Positions 6,593 through 6,693 of a DNA stretch of 6,693 nucleotides are shown here, piece after piece. The DNA is taken from assembly GCA_003978475.1 (NCBI GenBank), contig QNZR01000060.1, positions 1 through 6,693 on the forward strand, written 5' to 3'. Under the pieces are notes generated by a model. It did no database searches. It was not told the DNA's origin and saw only the letters and a program-made list of their open reading frames with translations. Both the position numbers and the translations under genes were made by a program. The number at the start of each line of letters is the position of its first letter. Within the stretch, counting starts at the first letter, position 1. The DNA comes from Sulfurimonas sp. Its GTDB lineage: Bacteria; Campylobacterota; Campylobacteria; Campylobacterales; Sulfurimonadaceae.

Positions 6593-6693
6593 CTAAAATT
6601 GATTTTTCATATTATGATTGCGAAAAAGACTTTCATCATAACAGACCACCTGGTTACGACCGTGCTCTTTGGCATGGTAAAGTGACATATCTG
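6593..6693 (-). CDS. GGDEF-domain protein, C-terminal fragment (5' end beyond window)
   Basis: Seen: the minus strand from the right edge reads 32 codons in frame to a TAG at 6595-6593. The fragment begins DMSLYHAKEHGRNQV and ends with a 17-residue tail (VCYDE...KNQF). The pattern D-x-(A/S)-L-Y-x-A-K-x-x-G-R-N-x-V is the conserved last helix and strand of GGDEF domains. Known: active GGDEF domains make cyclic di-GMP from two GTP. The catalytic GG(D/E)EF loop, any inhibitory site and any sensor domains lie outside the window, so activity cannot be judged. GGDEF is the last domain of this protein, since only a short tail follows. It is transcribed toward the DUF6172-like gene. Confidence 0.85.
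   Translation of the reverse strand, partial: DMSLYHAKEHGRNQVVCYDESLFRNHNMKNQF

Noticed and set aside
1..6693. Novel defence system, mobile element, CRISPR array or RNA gene
   Set aside because: No transposase, integrase, nuclease, toxin-antitoxin or repeat-spacer pattern and no tRNA or rRNA-like segment was seen; nearly all sequence is explained by conserved chromosomal genes.

Overview
No coordinate in this window needs a novel system to explain it. It is a mostly housekeeping stretch of a Campylobacterota (epsilonproteobacterial) chromosome. The assignment rests on gene order. Reading leftward, DUF2018 protein, small exported protein, polyprenyl diphosphate synthase, hemA, proS and an FxsA-type membrane protein match, from memory, the order of H. 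pylori HP0242 to HP0238 and C. jejuni Cj0539 to Cj0544 (with hemC normally next). The genus cannot be fixed from the sequence. The moderate base composition, CNNM protein, DUF6172-like protein and GGDEF protein would suit a free-living, Sulfurimonas-like member better than a host-adapted one; that is inference.

Region 1-4900 (minus strand) is one tightly packed six-gene operon transcribed leftward. The order is DUF2018 protein (4900-4613), exported protein (4603-4190), polyprenyl synthase (4186-3296), hemA (3296-2013), proS (2016-310) and fxsA (313 to beyond the left edge). Junctions are 9 nt, 3 nt, a 1-nt TGATG overlap, a 4-nt ATGA overlap and a 3-nt overlap, so translational coupling is likely. 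A good sigma70 promoter with an extended -10 (4931-4958) lies just upstream of the first gene. The operon joins quinone side-chain synthesis, the first committed step of C5 tetrapyrrole synthesis and prolyl-tRNA charging with two small proteins of unknown role and one membrane protein.

Region 4901-5174 is a 274-bp divergent intergenic region. It carries the leftward promoter, a rightward -10 box (5128-5133) and a 13-bp-stem inverted repeat (5003-5036) of unknown role.

Region 5175-6221 (plus strand) encodes a CNNM/CorC-type membrane protein with a CBS pair but no C-terminal CorC_HlyC domain. It converges, with only 2 nt between stop codons, on a small DUF6172-like gene (6529-6224, minus) that starts with TTG. 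The right edge (6593-6693, minus) holds the last 32 codons of a GGDEF-domain protein.

Two edge-truncated genes (FxsA-like at the left, GGDEF at the right) were found by direct translation of the minus strand. No RNA genes, mobile elements, CRISPR arrays or clear intrinsic terminators were seen.
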